This document shows positions 27,401 to 36,370 of a stretch of 64,000 nucleotides of DNA, piece by piece. The position numbers and the translations under genes are program-made. Source of the DNA: Acidithiobacillus_B sp049965315 (GTDB lineage Bacteria; Pseudomonadota; Gammaproteobacteria; Acidithiobacillales; Acidithiobacillaceae); contig NZ_JBMFWL010000004.1 of the NCBI RefSeq assembly GCF_049965315.1, forward strand, positions 20,136-84,135. The letters run 5' to 3'. Within the stretch, counting starts at the first letter, position 1. Every line of letters starts with the position of its first letter. A model generated the notes under the pieces. It saw only the letters and a program-made list of their open reading frames with translations. It was not told the origin of the DNA and did not search any database.

Positions 27401-28487
27401 CGAAGACTTCATGGCCCTGGCCCTCGCCCTGGCCGAGCGGGGATCATGGAGTACCGATCCCAATCCGCGGGTCGGCGCGGTGGTGGTCAAGGATGGGGTC
27501 ATCATCGGCCAGGGCTGGCACCGTCAGGCCGGCGGCCCCCACGCCGAGGTCTTTGCCCTGGCCGAGGCGGGTGCCCGGGCCCAGGGGGCCACCGTCTACG
27601 TGACCCTGGAGCCCTGCAGCCACCACGGGCGCACTCCGCCCTGTGCCGATGCCCTCGTTGCGGCCGGCGTGGGGCGGGTGGTGGTCGCCCTGCGCGATCC
27701 CAATCCCCTGGTGGCGGGCCAGGGTCTGGAACGGCTGCGGGCGGCGGGAGTGGCGGTGGCGGAGGGGGTTCTGGCGGAGGCCGCCGCCGCCCTCAACCCC
27801 GGCTTCCTGCGGCGCATGACTCGCGGCATGCCCTGGGTGCGGCTCAAGCAGGCCATGAGTCTCGATGGGCGGGTGGCCCTGGCCAACGGCGCGAGCCAGT
27901 GGTTGACGGGGGAGGCGGCGCGGGCCGACGTGCAGCGGGAGCGGGTGCGGGCCAGCGCCATCGTCGTGGGCGCGGGGACGGTGCTGCGCGATGACCCGCG
28001 CCTGGCGCCGCGCGTGGGGGAAGATCTCCTGCGCCACCCCGTCAAGGTGGTGCTGGATAGCCGTCTGCGGACACCGCCCACGGCCCGGCTTTTCCACACC
28101 CCCGGCGCGGTGTGGATCTGCCACGGCCCCCAGGCCCCGGCGAACGCCATGGCCTCCCTGCAGGCCGCCGGGGCCGCCTTGCTGGCCGTCCCCGCGGCGG
28201 CGGAGGGACTGGACCTGCTTGCGGTCCTGCGCATCCTGGCGGCGCGGGAGATCAACGAATGCTTGGTGGAGGCGGGCCCCACCCTGGCGGGGGCCCTGCT
28301 GGGGGCGGGGCTCGTCAGCGAATGGCTGCTCTACGTGGCGCCCAAGCTCCTTGGCCACGACGCCCAACCCGTCGCCCGCCTCGGGCCCTTCGCCGCCCTG
28401 GAGCAAGTACCGCAATGGCGGATCCAGGCCAGCAGCCGGCTCGGTGCCGATCTCAAGCTGCTCTTATACCCCAAGGAGAACGCCTGA
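27387..28487 (+). CDS. ribD: Bifunctional riboflavin deaminase/reductase RibD
   Basis: Catalyses the second and third steps of riboflavin synthesis, 366 residues. The deaminase zinc site is HAEVFAL with PCSHHGRTPPC. The reductase domain has LKQAMSLDGRVAL, SQWLTGEAARADVQ and DDPRLAPR, and ends VEAGPTLAGALL. A GTG start at 27387 overlaps nrdR; an ATG at 27411 is the alternative. Its stop overlaps the ribE start. Confidence 0.95.
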   Translation: MTKTDEDFMALALALAERGSWSTDPNPRVGAVVVKDGVIIGQGWHRQAGGPHAEVFALAEAGARAQGATVYVTLEPCSHHGRTPPCADALVAAGVGRVVVALRDPNPLVAGQGLERLRAAGVAVAEGVLAEAAAALNPGFLRRMTRGMPWVRLKQAMSLDGRVALANGASQWLTGEAARADVQRERVRASAIVVGAGTVLRDDPRLAPRVGEDLLRHPVKVVLDSRLRTPPTARLFHTPGAVWICHGPQAPANAMASLQAAGAALLAVPAAAEGLDLLAVLRILAAREINECLVEAGPTLAGALLGAGLVSEWLLYVAPKLLGHDAQPVARLGPFAALEQVPQWRIQASSRLGADLKLLLYPKENA

Positions 28488-29146
28488 TGTTTACCGGAAT
28501 CATCCAGGGCCTCGGCAAGATCCATTCCCTGCAGCCCCAGGGTGGTGACCTGCGCATGGAAGTGGACGCCGGGGCCCTGGACCTGAGGGACGTTGTCCCG
28601 GGCGACAGCATTGCCGTTTCCGGGGCCTGTCTCACCGTAACCGCCCTCCACGGTTCCCGTTTTGCGGTGGACGTCTCCCGGGAAAGCCTGGACAAGACCA
28701 CCCTCGGCGCCCTGCGCCCGGGCAGCGCGGTCAATCTCGAAAAGGCCCTGCGCCTGGCGGACCGCCTCGGCGGCCACCTGGTGGCCGGGCACGTGGATGG
28801 GGTCGGCGGCATTCGCGAGCAACGTCGCGAGGGCCGTTCCCTGGTCTTCGCCATAGCGGCACCGGCGGGCCTGCGCCGCTACATCGCCGCCAAAGGCAGC
28901 ATCTGCGTGGACGGCATCAGCCTGACGGTCAATGCCGTCGACAGCGCCGCCTTTTTCCTCAATCTCATTCCCCATACCCTGGAGCATACCACTGCGGCCC
29001 ATTGGCAGGTGGGGCAGCAGGTAAACCTGGAAGTGGACCTCATCGCCCGCTATCTGGAGAGTTTGATGGCAAGCGAGGGCGCTGCCGGTGTAAGATCAGC
29101 ACCCATGGATCGGGATTTTTTGGCGCAAAAAGGGTTCCCCGTATGA
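28487..29146 (+). CDS. ribE: Riboflavin synthase alpha subunit
   Basis: Dismutates two lumazine molecules to riboflavin. The 219 residues hold two lumazine-binding repeats: MFTGIIQGLG...SIAVSGACLTV and FAIAAPAGLR...SICVDGISLTVN. Ser/Gly-His motifs GHLVAGHVDGVG also match. Its ATG overlaps the ribD stop by one base. The last four bases overlap the ribB(X) start. Confidence 0.96.
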   Translation: MFTGIIQGLGKIHSLQPQGGDLRMEVDAGALDLRDVVPGDSIAVSGACLTVTALHGSRFAVDVSRESLDKTTLGALRPGSAVNLEKALRLADRLGGHLVAGHVDGVGGIREQRREGRSLVFAIAAPAGLRRYIAAKGSICVDGISLTVNAVDSAAFFLNLIPHTLEHTTAAHWQVGQQVNLEVDLIARYLESLMASEGAAGVRSAPMDRDFLAQKGFPV

Positions 29147-30279
29147 AAGAGCTCACTATCAGCCCCACGGCCGAGATCATTGCCGAGATTGCCGCAGGCC
29201 GCATGGTCATCCTCATGGACGACGAAGGCCGGGAGAATGAAGGGGACCTCATCATGGCCGCCGAATTCGTTACCCCCGCCGCCATCAATTTCATGGTCCG
29301 CCACGCCCGCGGTCTGGTATGTCTGCCCCTCACCCCGGAGCGCTGCCGGCAGCTCCATTTGCCGCAAATGGTCGGCCACAATCGCGCCAGCCTGGGCACC
29401 GCCTTCACGGTCTCCATAGAAGCCGCCCAGGGCGTCACCACCGGCATTTCCGCCGCCGATCGGGCCGCCACGGTCCAGGCCGCCATTGCCGACGACGCCG
29501 GCCCCGATGACATCGTCATGCCCGGCCACATCTTCCCCCTCATGGCCGAGCCGGGCGGCGTGCTGGTGCGCGCCGGGCATACGGAGGCGGCCGTCGATCT
29601 CGCCCGCCTCGCCGGCTGCAAGCCCGCCGGGGTCATCTGCGAGATCCTCAACGAGGACGGCGAGATGGCGCGCCTGCCCGATCTCCTTCCCTACGCCGCC
29701 CGGCACGGCCTCAAGATCGGCACCATAGCCGATCTCATCAGCTATCGCCTGGAGCGGGAACGCATCGTCGTGCGCGAGGCCAGCGGCCCCTGGTCCACCC
29801 CCTACGGCTCCTTCCAGCTTTATGCCTATCGCGACTGGGTGGCCAACGAAAGCCATTTCGCCCTGGTTTACGGGGACATGGAGGCGGTGGAGGAGGAGCC
29901 CGTACTGGTTCGGGTGCAAGTGCAAAAAGCGCTGACGGATCTTTTTTCCGGTACCGAAGCCCCCAACGCCCTGGCTATGGAACGCATCGCCGCCGCCGGC
30001 CGCGGCGTGCTGATCTACCTGCGCCACAACGAAAACGATGCCGAATTGCTGGAGCAGATCCGCGCCCTGCCGGTCAAGCCTCTGGGCCCCGGCCAGGCCG
30101 GCGATAGCGGGCGGGTCCTGCGCACCTTCGGCATTGGCGCCCAGATCCTCACCGATCTGGGAGTGCGCAAGGCCCTGGTTCTCAGCGACAGCCATTTCCA
30201 GTATCGCGGTATCGGCGGATTCGGCCTGGAAATTGTCGGCCAACGTCCTTTTCATGAGAAGCCCGAGGATCTCCAATGA
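29143..30279 (+). CDS. ribB: DHBP synthase with a degenerate GTP cyclohydrolase II domain (RibBX type)
   Basis: The N-terminal 200 residues are 3,4-dihydroxy-2-butanone-4-phosphate synthase: metal Glu in DDEGRENEGDLIM, HARGLVCLPL, and AGHTEAAVDLARLAG. The remaining part has the GTP cyclohydrolase II fold but lacks its Cys-rich zinc site; no Cys is present there at all. Such fusions are described in proteobacteria as RibBX, which keep only DHBP synthase activity. A separate ribA would then be needed elsewhere. Length is 378 residues, and it overlaps its neighbours on both sides. Confidence 0.9.
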   Translation: MKELTISPTAEIIAEIAAGRMVILMDDEGRENEGDLIMAAEFVTPAAINFMVRHARGLVCLPLTPERCRQLHLPQMVGHNRASLGTAFTVSIEAAQGVTTGISAADRAATVQAAIADDAGPDDIVMPGHIFPLMAEPGGVLVRAGHTEAAVDLARLAGCKPAGVICEILNEDGEMARLPDLLPYAARHGLKIGTIADLISYRLERERIVVREASGPWSTPYGSFQLYAYRDWVANESHFALVYGDMEAVEEEPVLVRVQVQKALTDLFSGTEAPNALAMERIAAAGRGVLIYLRHNENDAELLEQIRALPVKPLGPGQAGDSGRVLRTFGIGAQILTDLGVRKALVLSDSHFQYRGIGGFGLEIVGQRPFHEKPEDLQ

Positions 30280-30740
30280 TGCAACGTATCGAAGGGGCGC
30301 TCACCTGCAGCGACGCCCATTTTGCCCTCCTGGTCAGCCGTTTCAACAGTTTCATCACCCAGCAGTTGGAGCAGGGGGCTGTGGACGCCTTGCTGCGCCA
30401 TGGCGCCACCGAGGAACAGATTCACATCGTCTATGCCCCCGGCGCTTATGAAATGCCGCTGCTGGCCAAGAAACTCGCCGGCAGCGGCCGCTATGAAGCG
30501 GTCATCTGTCTGGGGGCCGTCATTCGCGGCGGTACGCCCCATTTCGACTATGTCGCGGCGGAGGTCTCCAAAGGGGTGGCGCAGGTGGGGATGGATACCG
30601 GCGTGCCCGTCATTTTCGGGGTGCTGACCACCGATAGCATCGAGCAGGCCATCGAACGGGCGGGCACCAAGGCGGGCAACAAGGGCTTTGACGCCGCCAT
30701 GACCGCCGTGGAAATGGTCAACCTGCTGCGTCGGCTATGA
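30276..30740 (+). CDS. ribH: 6,7-Dimethyl-8-ribityllumazine synthase
   Basis: Joins DHBP and the pyrimidine to make lumazine, 154 residues. It shows VSRFNSFITQQLEQGAVDAL, PGAYEMPLLAKKL, LGAVIRGGTPHFDYV and VPVIFGVLTTDSIEQA, all conserved. The start (ATG at 30276 or 30279) overlaps the ribB stop. NusB follows with a four-base overlap. Confidence 0.97.
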   Translation: MMQRIEGALTCSDAHFALLVSRFNSFITQQLEQGAVDALLRHGATEEQIHIVYAPGAYEMPLLAKKLAGSGRYEAVICLGAVIRGGTPHFDYVAAEVSKGVAQVGMDTGVPVIFGVLTTDSIEQAIERAGTKAGNKGFDAAMTAVEMVNLLRRL

Positions 30741-31189
30741 AGGGCAGTCGCCGCCTGGCCCGGCAGGCCGTGGTCCAGGCCCTGTATCAATGGCAACTCA
30801 ATCCCAGTTCCTGCGACGAGATCGAGGCGGAATTCCTGGCTGACCCGGAGCGTCTGGCCGGGGCCAATCAGGGCTTCTTCCTGGAGTTGTGGCGGGGGGT
30901 CCATGCCCATCTGGAGGCGCTGGACCCGCTCATCGCCGCCCAGATCCCCGATCGCAACTGGACCAGCGAGATCAGCGAGGTGGAACGCGCCATTCTGCGC
31001 CTGGCGGCCTACGAACTGCGCTATCACCCCCAGACCCCCTACCGCGTCATCATCAATGAAGCCATCGAGCTGGGGAAGGGCTTCGGCGCCGAGCAGGGCC
31101 ACCGCTTCGTCAATGCGGTGCTGGACAAGCTGGCGCAGGAATGGCGCGGCGTAGAATTCATGACCAAAAGCCAGACTTCTTCCGGATAG
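30737..31189 (+). CDS. nusB: Transcription antitermination factor NusB
   Basis: NusB, 150 residues, all-helical, binds boxA RNA with S10 in rRNA antitermination. It begins KGSRRLARQAVVQALYQW and ends with ISEVERAILRLAAYEL and RVIINEAIELGKGFGAEQGHRFVNAVLD (split in the alignment), the family signature. It closes the rib operon as in many proteobacteria. Confidence 0.96.
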   Translation: MKGSRRLARQAVVQALYQWQLNPSSCDEIEAEFLADPERLAGANQGFFLELWRGVHAHLEALDPLIAAQIPDRNWTSEISEVERAILRLAAYELRYHPQTPYRVIINEAIELGKGFGAEQGHRFVNAVLDKLAQEWRGVEFMTKSQTSSG

Positions 31190-31305
31190 CGTCGGGCGCC
31201 GCCGGGGCAGCGCCGACGTTTTTCCGTGACCTTTTGAAATGCCGTCAACATTGTGCTATTACCCATAAAGCAATCTTTTGGTCTGTCCCCGACAGGAGGT
31301 ATCCC

Positions 31306-31638
31306 ATGGTAGCCGAGACACCCAAAACCACCCCCAAGAAAAGCGGCCGGAGCACCTCCGGCAAGACCGCCGCGGCTCCGGCCCCAACGCCCGTAGCCGG
31401 TGCCCGGAAGGGGGCAGCGGCGAGCAAGGCGGAAACGCCGCCTGCTGCGGCCCCGCAGCCTCGCCGCAGCGGCAGAAAAACCGTGGACGCCGGCGATCGC
31501 GAGCAGATGATTGCCGTGCGCGCCTATTATCTGGCGGAGGAGCGCGGATTTGCCGACGGTGACTGCGTGGCGGACTGGCTGGCGGCCGAGGAGTGGGTGG
31601 ACGGACAGCTTCGGGCAGGCAAGCCGGCGGCGTCATAG
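31306..31638 (+). CDS. DUF2934-family small protein
   Basis: A 110-residue protein. The first 60 residues are low-complexity Ala/Pro/Lys (TTPKKSGRST), and the end is a DUF2934-like domain (IAVRAYYLAEERGF, DWLAAEEWVDGQL). The function of DUF2934 is unknown. A perfect AGGAGGT precedes the ATG by five bases. It stands alone between nusB and the Sel1 gene. Confidence 0.7.
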   Translation: MVAETPKTTPKKSGRSTSGKTAAAPAPTPVAGARKGAAASKAETPPAAAPQPRRSGRKTVDAGDREQMIAVRAYYLAEERGFADGDCVADWLAAEEWVDGQLRAGKPAAS

Positions 31639-31753
31639 GGGTGGCGGGGATTCCGCTGCTCGGGGAGGGGCCGCAGAAAGCTCTGGCAAAGCCTGACCTT
31701 TTTGCGCTAAGCTCTTCAACGGTAAAGCAACCCCGCAAGATCAGGAGTGTGTA

Positions 31754-32311
31754 ATGCGCCAGTTACCCCGTCTCAAATCGCCTCTCGTAGCCCTCGGCTT
31801 GTGTTTCCTGGGCTGGGCCGCAGTCGCCAGTGCCGCGCCCGTCAGCCATGTCGACGCCGAGGATGTGGCCACCACCCAGCCCGCCGATTTGACCACGGCC
31901 AAGCTGGAAAACACCATCGGCACGCGCTGCGTCCTTGGCGACGGGGTGCCCAAGGATTATCGCTTGGCGGTACAGTGGTTCGAGAAGGCCGCCCAGCATG
32001 GCTATGGCAAGGCCCAGTACAACCTGGGCATGCAATACTATTTCGGGCAGGGCGTCGCGCAAAACTACAGCCAGGCGGCCTATTGGTGGGAAAAGGCGGC
32101 CGCCCAGGGCATCGCCGCAGCCCAATACAACTTGGGCAATCAGTACTTCATGGGCCAGGGCGTTCCCCAGGACTACGCCAAGGCGGCCGCCTGGTGGCAC
32201 AAGGCCGCCGCCCAGGGCAACAAGGACGCCCAGCGCAACCTTATGACCCTGGCCCAGGTCAGCATGGAACGCCCCGTCCAGGCCGAGCAGAAACTGGCCG
32301 TCGCGCAGTAA
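31754..32311 (+). CDS. Secreted Sel1-repeat protein
   Basis: A 185-residue protein with a signal peptide (cleavage near ASAAP) and three to four Sel1-like repeats of 36 residues: DYRLAVQWFEKAAQHGYGKAQ, SQAAYWWEKAAAQGIAAAQ and AKAAAWWHKAAAQGNKDAQ form the core (each split at the turn). Sel1 repeats bind proteins; periplasmic members are often adaptors. The partner is not known. Confidence 0.8.
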   Translation: MRQLPRLKSPLVALGLCFLGWAAVASAAPVSHVDAEDVATTQPADLTTAKLENTIGTRCVLGDGVPKDYRLAVQWFEKAAQHGYGKAQYNLGMQYYFGQGVAQNYSQAAYWWEKAAAQGIAAAQYNLGNQYFMGQGVPQDYAKAAAWWHKAAAQGNKDAQRNLMTLAQVSMERPVQAEQKLAVAQ

Positions 32312-32330
32312 GCCGGCACCATCGCGGAAG

Positions 32331-32358
32331 CAGGAAGGGAGGGGCTTCGCCCTTCCTG
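32331..32358. terminator. Hairpin between convergent genes
   Basis: A perfect 9-bp stem CAGGAAGGG/CCCTTCCTG closes a 10-base loop. It is between the convergent Sel1 and lapA genes and lacks a T-run on either side, so termination is only likely, not certain. Confidence 0.4.
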
Positions 32359-32380
32359 ATCCCCATGTCCGCTGCCCTTT

Positions 32381-32725
32381 TTAGGGTTCCGAATCTCCCC
32401 CGCCGTCCTGGTTGGATTTCTTGATCCGCAAGGCAGCGGCATGCTCGCGCTCGATAAAATCCCGTTTGGTCTTTTCTTCTGCCAATTGGCTCTCCAGCTC
32501 GGCCAATTGCCGCTCACGGCGGCGCAATTGCCACTTCCGTCCCAGATGGGAAGGCATGTAGATCAGCAAGGCGGACAAAAATCCGGCCACGAAACCAACC
32601 AGCAGAACCACCCCCTGGGATTGCACGAATTGCCAGGCAAAAAAGTGGATGGTGGCGGGTGTGCCGTTCTGGATGGCGAAGATCACCGCAAGGGCGGCGA
32701 TCACAAAGGAAACAATCAGCAGCAT
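32381..32725 (-). CDS. lapA: LapA-family membrane protein
   Basis: A 114-residue DUF1049/LapA protein with two membrane helices (LLIVSFVIAALAVIFAIQN and VVLLVGFVAGFLSALLIY) and a charged coiled coil (RRRERQLAELESQLAEEKTK). In E. coli LapA works with LapB in regulating lipopolysaccharide synthesis. AGGAGG lies six bases from the ATG at 32725; the earlier in-frame ATG at 32749 lacks one. Confidence 0.8.
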   Translation of the reverse strand: MLLIVSFVIAALAVIFAIQNGTPATIHFFAWQFVQSQGVVLLVGFVAGFLSALLIYMPSHLGRKWQLRRRERQLAELESQLAEEKTKRDFIEREHAAALRIKKSNQDGGGDSEP

Positions 32726-32765
32726 GGTACCCTCCTCATGGCCGTTCAAAGCGCCGTGCAGTACG

Positions 32766-34445
32766 TCAATCTTCGGACAAGAAACGCTGCAGCCAGGTCA
32801 TCACTCCCCACAAGACCAGGGGCAGCCCCATGAGCCACAGCCAGAAGGGGAGGCCGGCGATCAGGGTGTCCAGCTCGTGATCGACGGCGGCCATGATGCC
32901 GATGCCCACCAATAAAAAGGTCCCGCCCACGCCAAAGACCAGCCGCCGCAGCCCGCGCTGCAGCTCCTGACGAATGCCTTCCAGGTCCTGGTTGCGAATG
33001 ACCAGGGGCAACTCGCCCTGCTGGGCCTGGCGCAGGATGCCGTGCAGGAGCACCGGCATTTCCGGCAGCGCCAGGCCCCATTGGGGGAAATACCTTTTCA
33101 GCTCCATCCACCAGCCCCGTGGTCCCCGTTGCCGGTTCAGCCAATCGCTGAGCAAAGGGGTAGCCACTTCCCAGATATTGAGCTTGGGGTTGAAGTCGCG
33201 GGCAATGCCTTCGACGTTGACCAGGGTTTTTTGCAGAAGGAGCAGTTGCGGCTGGGTCTGCATGTGAAAGGCGCGGGTGGTCTGAAAGAGGCGCAGGAGG
33301 AGATTGGCTACGGAAATCTCGTTCAAGGGGCGCTCGAATACGGGCTCGGCAATGGCCCGGATGGCCGCTTCAAAGTCCTGCACATTGGTATCTGGCGGCA
33401 CCCACCCCGCCTCCACATGGGCCTCGGCCACCCGCCGGTAATCGCGGCGGAAAAAGGCCACCATGTTTTCCGCCAGATAATGCTGGCTGGCATCATCCAG
33501 GCTGCCCATGATGCCGAAATCCACGGCAATGAAGCGGCCGTTATTGGGGTCGATGAAGATATTGCCGGGATGCATGTCGGCATGGAAATAGGCATCGCGA
33601 AAGACCTGGCGGAAAAAAATCTCGGCGGCGCGGCGGGAGAGCTGGTCAAAGTCGATACCCGCCTTGGCGAGGGCGTCGCGCTGGCCGATGGGAATGCCGT
33701 AAATGCGCTCCATGACCATGACCTGGGGGCTGCAATAATCCCAGTAGACCTCCGGGACATAGAGCAGCTCGGGCTCGGCAAGGAAATTGCGGCGCAACTG
33801 GCTGGCATTGGCCGCCTCCCGCAGCAGGTCCAGTTCGCCGCGAATGGTCTTGGCGTATTCCGCCACCACGGCGCGCACCCGCAGCCGTCGGCCCTCCTGG
33901 GAGTAGCGCTCGGCGAGATCGGCAAAAAAGCCGAGGATGGCCAGATCCTGCTCGATGACCCGTTCCAGATGGGGGCGGCGCACCTTCACCGCCGCCGCGC
34001 GCCCGTCCTTGAGGCGCGCGAAATGCACCTGGGCGATGGAGGCCGCCGCCGCCGCCTCTTCCTCGAATTCGCTGAAAATCTCCTCCAGCGGCCGCCCCAG
34101 GGATTTTTCGATGATGCGCCGGGCTTCGGCGGCGGGGAAGGGGGGCACGGCATCCTGCAGCTTGGCCAGTTCCAGGGTGATGTCGTCGGGGAGCAGGTCG
34201 CGGCGGGTGGACAGCATCTGTCCCAGTTTGATGAAGGTGGGACCGAGCGCCTCCAAGGCCTGGCGCAGCCGCTCCGGAAAGCTGCCCGCGGGCCGGGGAG
34301 CGATCCAGGTCATGGGATTCAGCCGGAGAAAGGTGCGATAGGGCCGCAGAATGGGGAGAAAATAAAGAACCTCGTCCAGGCGGTAGCGAACCAGGACGCG
34401 GGTAATGCGCAAGCTGCGCGTGAGGCGGAAGAGAGTTTGGCGCAT
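32766..34445 (-). CDS. ubiB: Ubiquinone biosynthesis kinase-like protein UbiB
   Basis: An ABC1/ADCK atypical kinase, 559 residues, needed for aerobic ubiquinone synthesis. It shows the KxGQ motif (FIKLGQMLSTRRDLLP), the Ala-rich loop (AAAAASIAQVHFA, AVKVRRPHL) and the catalytic region FHADMHPGNIFID with AVDFGIMGSLD. Two C-terminal membrane helices follow. It belongs functionally with ispB and ubiX in this window. Confidence 0.95.
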   Translation of the reverse strand: MRQTLFRLTRSLRITRVLVRYRLDEVLYFLPILRPYRTFLRLNPMTWIAPRPAGSFPERLRQALEALGPTFIKLGQMLSTRRDLLPDDITLELAKLQDAVPPFPAAEARRIIEKSLGRPLEEIFSEFEEEAAAAASIAQVHFARLKDGRAAAVKVRRPHLERVIEQDLAILGFFADLAERYSQEGRRLRVRAVVAEYAKTIRGELDLLREAANASQLRRNFLAEPELLYVPEVYWDYCSPQVMVMERIYGIPIGQRDALAKAGIDFDQLSRRAAEIFFRQVFRDAYFHADMHPGNIFIDPNNGRFIAVDFGIMGSLDDASQHYLAENMVAFFRRDYRRVAEAHVEAGWVPPDTNVQDFEAAIRAIAEPVFERPLNEISVANLLLRLFQTTRAFHMQTQPQLLLLQKTLVNVEGIARDFNPKLNIWEVATPLLSDWLNRQRGPRGWWMELKRYFPQWGLALPEMPVLLHGILRQAQQGELPLVIRNQDLEGIRQELQRGLRRLVFGVGGTFLLVGIGIMAAVDHELDTLIAGLPFWLWLMGLPLVLWGVMTWLQRFLSED

Positions 34446-34505
34446 GTCCTAGTCTAACATGGAAGGCGTGGGAAACACCCCGGCCTTTGCCGCAAAGGCG
34501 CCCAT

Positions 34506-34533
34506 AAAAAAGGGTGGGCCAGGCGGCCCACCC
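34506..34533 (-). terminator. Rho-independent terminator of the OmpA-like gene
   Basis: GGGTGGGCC and GGCCCACCC form a 9-bp perfect stem with a 4-base loop, followed on the minus strand by six T residues. It lies 19 bases past the gene's stop. Confidence 0.85.
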
Positions 34534-34551
34534 CGTTACCGATCACCCGGC

Positions 34552-35202
34552 TTACTGGACGGTCTTTTCCACCTTGATGGTGGAGTTGATCTCCACGCGC
34601 TGGTTCTCGAAACGACCTTGGGGGGTGGCATTGGTGGCCACGGGATCATTGTAGGAATGACCCTTCAGCACCATCCGGTCGCGAGCCACGCCATGCTGCT
34701 CCAGATATTGGGCGACGCTACCGGCGCGCTTCTCGGAGAGCTTCATGTTGTAGGCGTAGGTGCCCACCTTGCTGCAGTAGCCGTTGACGTTGAGGACGGC
34801 GTCGGGGTGCTTCTTGGCAAAATCGGCCACTTCGTCCAGGACCTTGATATCCCGGTCCAGCAACTTGTAGGAGTCGAACTTGAAGTTGATGCCGGTGATG
34901 GTGATGGGCTTGCTTTCCAGCACCGTGCGTTCTACGGGGGCGATGGGAGCGGGCGCGGGGGCGGCTGCGGGAGCGACCGCCACGGGCGCGGGAGCCGCAG
35001 CGACCTTCGGGGCGCAATAGGCGGGAACGGGGCCGTCGGTGACCGGCCGGCCGCCGCGCACGCAGACTCCGGTGCCGGTCACCAGGGGCGCCGACTCTTT
35101 CTGGATGGCATAACCCATGTAGCCGTTATCGGCGTGGGCGACCCCCGCCACCAAACTGCCGCCGACAGCGGCCAGCAGCGCAAAGCGATTCAGACGATTC
35201 AT
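34552..35202 (-). CDS. OmpA-family peptidoglycan-associated protein
   Basis: A 216-residue protein with a signal peptide (cleavage near AHADN), a Pro/Ala linker (residues 70-90) and a C-terminal OmpA-like domain that binds peptidoglycan: FKFDSYKLLDRDIKVLDEVA, VNGYCSKVGTYAYNMKLSEKRAGSV and QRVEI (given in part). There is no beta-barrel, so it is a periplasmic linker, not a porin. AGGAGG is nine bases from the ATG. The signal-peptide region and linker contain Cys pairs. Confidence 0.88.
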   Translation of the reverse strand: MNRLNRFALLAAVGGSLVAGVAHADNGYMGYAIQKESAPLVTGTGVCVRGGRPVTDGPVPAYCAPKVAAAPAPVAVAPAAAPAPAPIAPVERTVLESKPITITGINFKFDSYKLLDRDIKVLDEVADFAKKHPDAVLNVNGYCSKVGTYAYNMKLSEKRAGSVAQYLEQHGVARDRMVLKGHSYNDPVATNATPQGRFENQRVEINSTIKVEKTVQ

Positions 35203-35352
35203 TTTCTCAACCCTCCTCTCTCAGGCCGCGGCAGATCTGCCGGGCGTGTACAATTTCTAACGACAATAAAGAGAATGTTGTAAAGGGGCAACTTTGTCAA
35301 GGGAGAAAAGGGCGGCGATGTCGGCTTGACGCACCCCGGGAGGCGTTCTAGC

Positions 35353-35562
35353 ATGCCTGACATGCGGGTCTTGGTGAATGGCGAAGTACGGGAAGTGCCC
35401 GAAGGCACGACGGTGGCGGCTCTGCTCGACCGGATGGATCTGGGCGGGCGGCGTCTGGCCGTGGAGCGCAATCAGGAAATCGTGCCCCGGAGCGCCCATG
35501 CGCAGACCGTACTCCATGACCAGGACCGCATTGAAGTGGTGCATGCCGTCGGCGGTGGCTGA
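35353..35562 (+). CDS. thiS: Thiamine biosynthesis sulfur carrier ThiS
   Basis: A 69-residue ubiquitin-like sulfur carrier ending in GG (VVHAVGGG), the site of thiocarboxylate formation. It begins MPDMRVLVNGEVREVPEGTT; a second ATG at 35362 is possible. The C-terminal di-glycine is already exposed, so no protease processing would be needed. ThiG follows after 28 bases. Confidence 0.9.
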   Translation: MPDMRVLVNGEVREVPEGTTVAALLDRMDLGGRRLAVERNQEIVPRSAHAQTVLHDQDRIEVVHAVGGG

Positions 35563-35590
35563 AGCGCCGGAAACTGAACAGAAGAGATTC

Positions 35591-36370
35591 ATGACAACTG
35601 ATCCATTGCATATTGCCGGACGTGAATACCGTTCCCGCCTGCTGGTCGGGACGGGCAAGTATAAGGACTTTGCGGAAACCCGCGGGGCCATCGAGGCGGC
35701 GGGGGCGGAGATCGTCACGGTGGCGCTGCGCCGCACCAACCTCGGCCAAAATGCCGACGAGCCCAATCTGCTCGATTTCCTGTCCCCCGAGCGCTATACC
35801 ATTCTGCCCAACACCGCCGGCTGTTACACCGCCGAGGATGCCGTGCGCACCTGCCGGCTGGCCCGGGAACTGGGCGGTTGGGATCTGGTCAAGCTGGAAG
35901 TCATCGGCGACGCCCAGACCCTCTATCCGGACATGCGCCAGACCTACGACGCCGCCCGGACCCTGGTGGCCGAGGGTTTCCAGGTGATGGTCTACAGCAT
36001 GGACGATCCGGTGGCCTGCAAGGCCTTTGCCGAGATGGGCTGCGTCGCCGTGATGCCCCTGGCCGCCCCCATTGGTTCCGGCCTGGGCATCCGCAATCCT
36101 TACAATCTCCGGATCATCCTGGAACAGGCGAAGGTGCCCATTCTCGTGGACGCCGGCGTGGGTACCGCCTCCGATGTGGCCGTGGCCATGGAGCTGGGCT
36201 GCGACGGTGTGCTGTTGAATACCGCCATTGCCGCCGCCCGCGATCCCCTGCGGATGGCCGAGGCCATGCGTCTGGGCGTGGAAGCCGGGCGCAAGGCCTT
36301 CCTCGCCGGGCGTATGCCGCGCAAGCTCTACGCCACTGCCAGCAGCCCCACGGATGGTCTATTTTTTTGA
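35591..36370 (+). CDS. thiG: Thiazole synthase ThiG
   Basis: Forms the thiazole ring using ThiS-COSH, 259 residues, a TIM barrel. The Schiff-base Lys is in VKLEVIGD. Conserved parts include LLVGTGKYKDF, NTAGCYTAEDAVRTC, and GVLLNTAIAAARDP. Its stop overlaps the TTG start of the next gene. Confidence 0.96.
   Translation: MTTDPLHIAGREYRSRLLVGTGKYKDFAETRGAIEAAGAEIVTVALRRTNLGQNADEPNLLDFLSPERYTILPNTAGCYTAEDAVRTCRLARELGGWDLVKLEVIGDAQTLYPDMRQTYDAARTLVAEGFQVMVYSMDDPVACKAFAEMGCVAVMPLAAPIGSGLGIRNPYNLRIILEQAKVPILVDAGVGTASDVAVAMELGCDGVLLNTAIAAARDPLRMAEAMRLGVEAGRKAFLAGRMPRKLYATASSPTDGLFF

Noticed and set aside
35203..35352. TPP riboswitch upstream of thiS
   Set aside because: The conserved CTGAGA and GAACC core elements are absent.
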